The notes under the pieces were generated by a model that ran no database searches, was not told where the DNA came from, and saw only the letters and a list, made by a program, of their open reading frames with translations. Both the position numbers and the translations under genes were made by a program. Of a stretch of DNA of 49,543 nucleotides, positions 49,306 to 49,543 are shown one piece after another (position 1 is the stretch's first letter; the number at the start of each line of letters is the position of its first letter). Origin of the DNA: Alistipes sp. (GTDB lineage Bacteria > Bacteroidota > Bacteroidia > Bacteroidales > Rikenellaceae); assembly GCA_031285345.1 (NCBI GenBank), contig JAITWI010000061.1, positions 1 to 49,543 of the forward strand. Reading direction: 5' to 3'.

Positions 49306-49388
49306 CTGCTTTTTCATTACAATCGGCAAGCCAAAAGTGCGCCGAAGAATTTTTTTTGCGATTGTTTTTGTGTGAACGAAAAAAGCGT

Positions 49389-49396
49389 TACCTTTG
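49389..49396 (+). promoter_or_regulatory. -7 box of rplU (TACCTTTG)
   Basis: Exact consensus match 19 nt before the rplU ATG, with T-rich sequence upstream where the -33 element is expected. Confidence 0.7.
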
Positions 49397-49415
49397 TCGT
49401 CCATTTATATCCAAT

Positions 49416-49543
49416 ATGTACGTAATTGTAGAAATAGCAGGTCAGCAATTCAAAGCTGAGAAGGGTCGCAAGCTCTATGTTCACCGTCTTTCAGAGGCCG
49501 AAGGTGCCTCGGTGAGCTTCGACCGGGTGCTGCTAACGGATTC
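49416..49543 (+). CDS. rplU: 50S ribosomal protein L21, 3' end outside window
   Basis: The first 42 codons, starting [20 protein letters not shown] and continuing [20 protein letters not shown], match the N-terminus of ribosomal protein L21, which binds 23S rRNA in the large subunit. The gene is cut by the window end; rpmA (L27) normally follows and cannot be checked. It has its own -7 box at 49389. Confidence 0.95.
   Translation, partial: MYVIVEIAGQQFKAEKGRKLYVHRLSEAEGASVSFDRVLLTD

Overview
The window looks like a chromosomal segment of a GC-rich member of the Bacteroidota, probably order Bacteroidales and plausibly Rikenellaceae/Alistipes-like. The lineage rests on the S46 dipeptidyl-peptidase, fimbrillin-like, BACON, GLUG and BspA-type LRR lipoproteins, a PorT-like barrel, and many copies of the Bacteroidetes -7 promoter box TAnnTTTG. 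The species cannot be read from the sequence. No phage, insertion sequence, CRISPR array, tRNA or rRNA was seen. The one RNA gene is a small SRP RNA at 22233-22327 on the minus strand. No gene-free stretch exceeds 300 bases.

Layout: 1-5827 (+) is a tightly packed run: the 3' part of an FkbM methyltransferase, trmD, a fumarylacetoacetase-family enzyme, maf, a double-GNAT protein and a secreted S46 peptidase with the DPP11-type specificity Arg. 5847-8265 (+) is a LytS-type sensor kinase, a LytTR response regulator and a second, receiver-only protein that looks like a degenerate copy of the first receiver. 8461-18921 (+) holds six consecutive lipoproteins with different beta-rich architectures (fimbrillin-like plus GLUG, fimbrillin-like, fimbrillin-like plus GLUG, BACON, InlB-like repeat plus BACON, Big2 plus LRR_5). 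The DNA just before the first carries direct repeats with an exact 21-bp period, the geometry expected of LytTR-family binding sites. I infer that the two-component system controls this surface-protein locus.

19043-22128 has divergent nadB/xerD and a small lipoprotein. 22233-25546 has SRP RNA, mltG and the biotin-carrying decarboxylase alpha subunit. 25666-30259 has divergent era and a HAD phosphatase, then rdgB, a thioredoxin-like lipoprotein and folD. 30337-38339 (-) has two pepD paralogues flanking dsbD, purC, phoH and an outer-membrane barrel. 38382-40571 is visibly AT-richer and contains a Fic protein with its own operator-like inverted repeat, rpmE2 and an orphan lipoprotein. 40623-49543 has an rluB-type pseudouridine synthase with a very long disordered N-terminus, a PatB-type lyase, a BACON lipoprotein, a glycosyltransferase/methyltransferase pair, cvfB, a TauE-type exporter convergent with cysQ, and the start of rplU.

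Two themes recur. First, several genes (era, HAD phosphatase, xerD, nadB, cysQ) have the -7 box only 4-6 nt before the start codon, predicting leaderless mRNAs. Second, several housekeeping enzymes (Maf, GNAT, RdgB, the LytTR regulator) carry in-frame Gly- or acid-rich insertions, some encoded by clean 9- or 12-bp tandem repeats.
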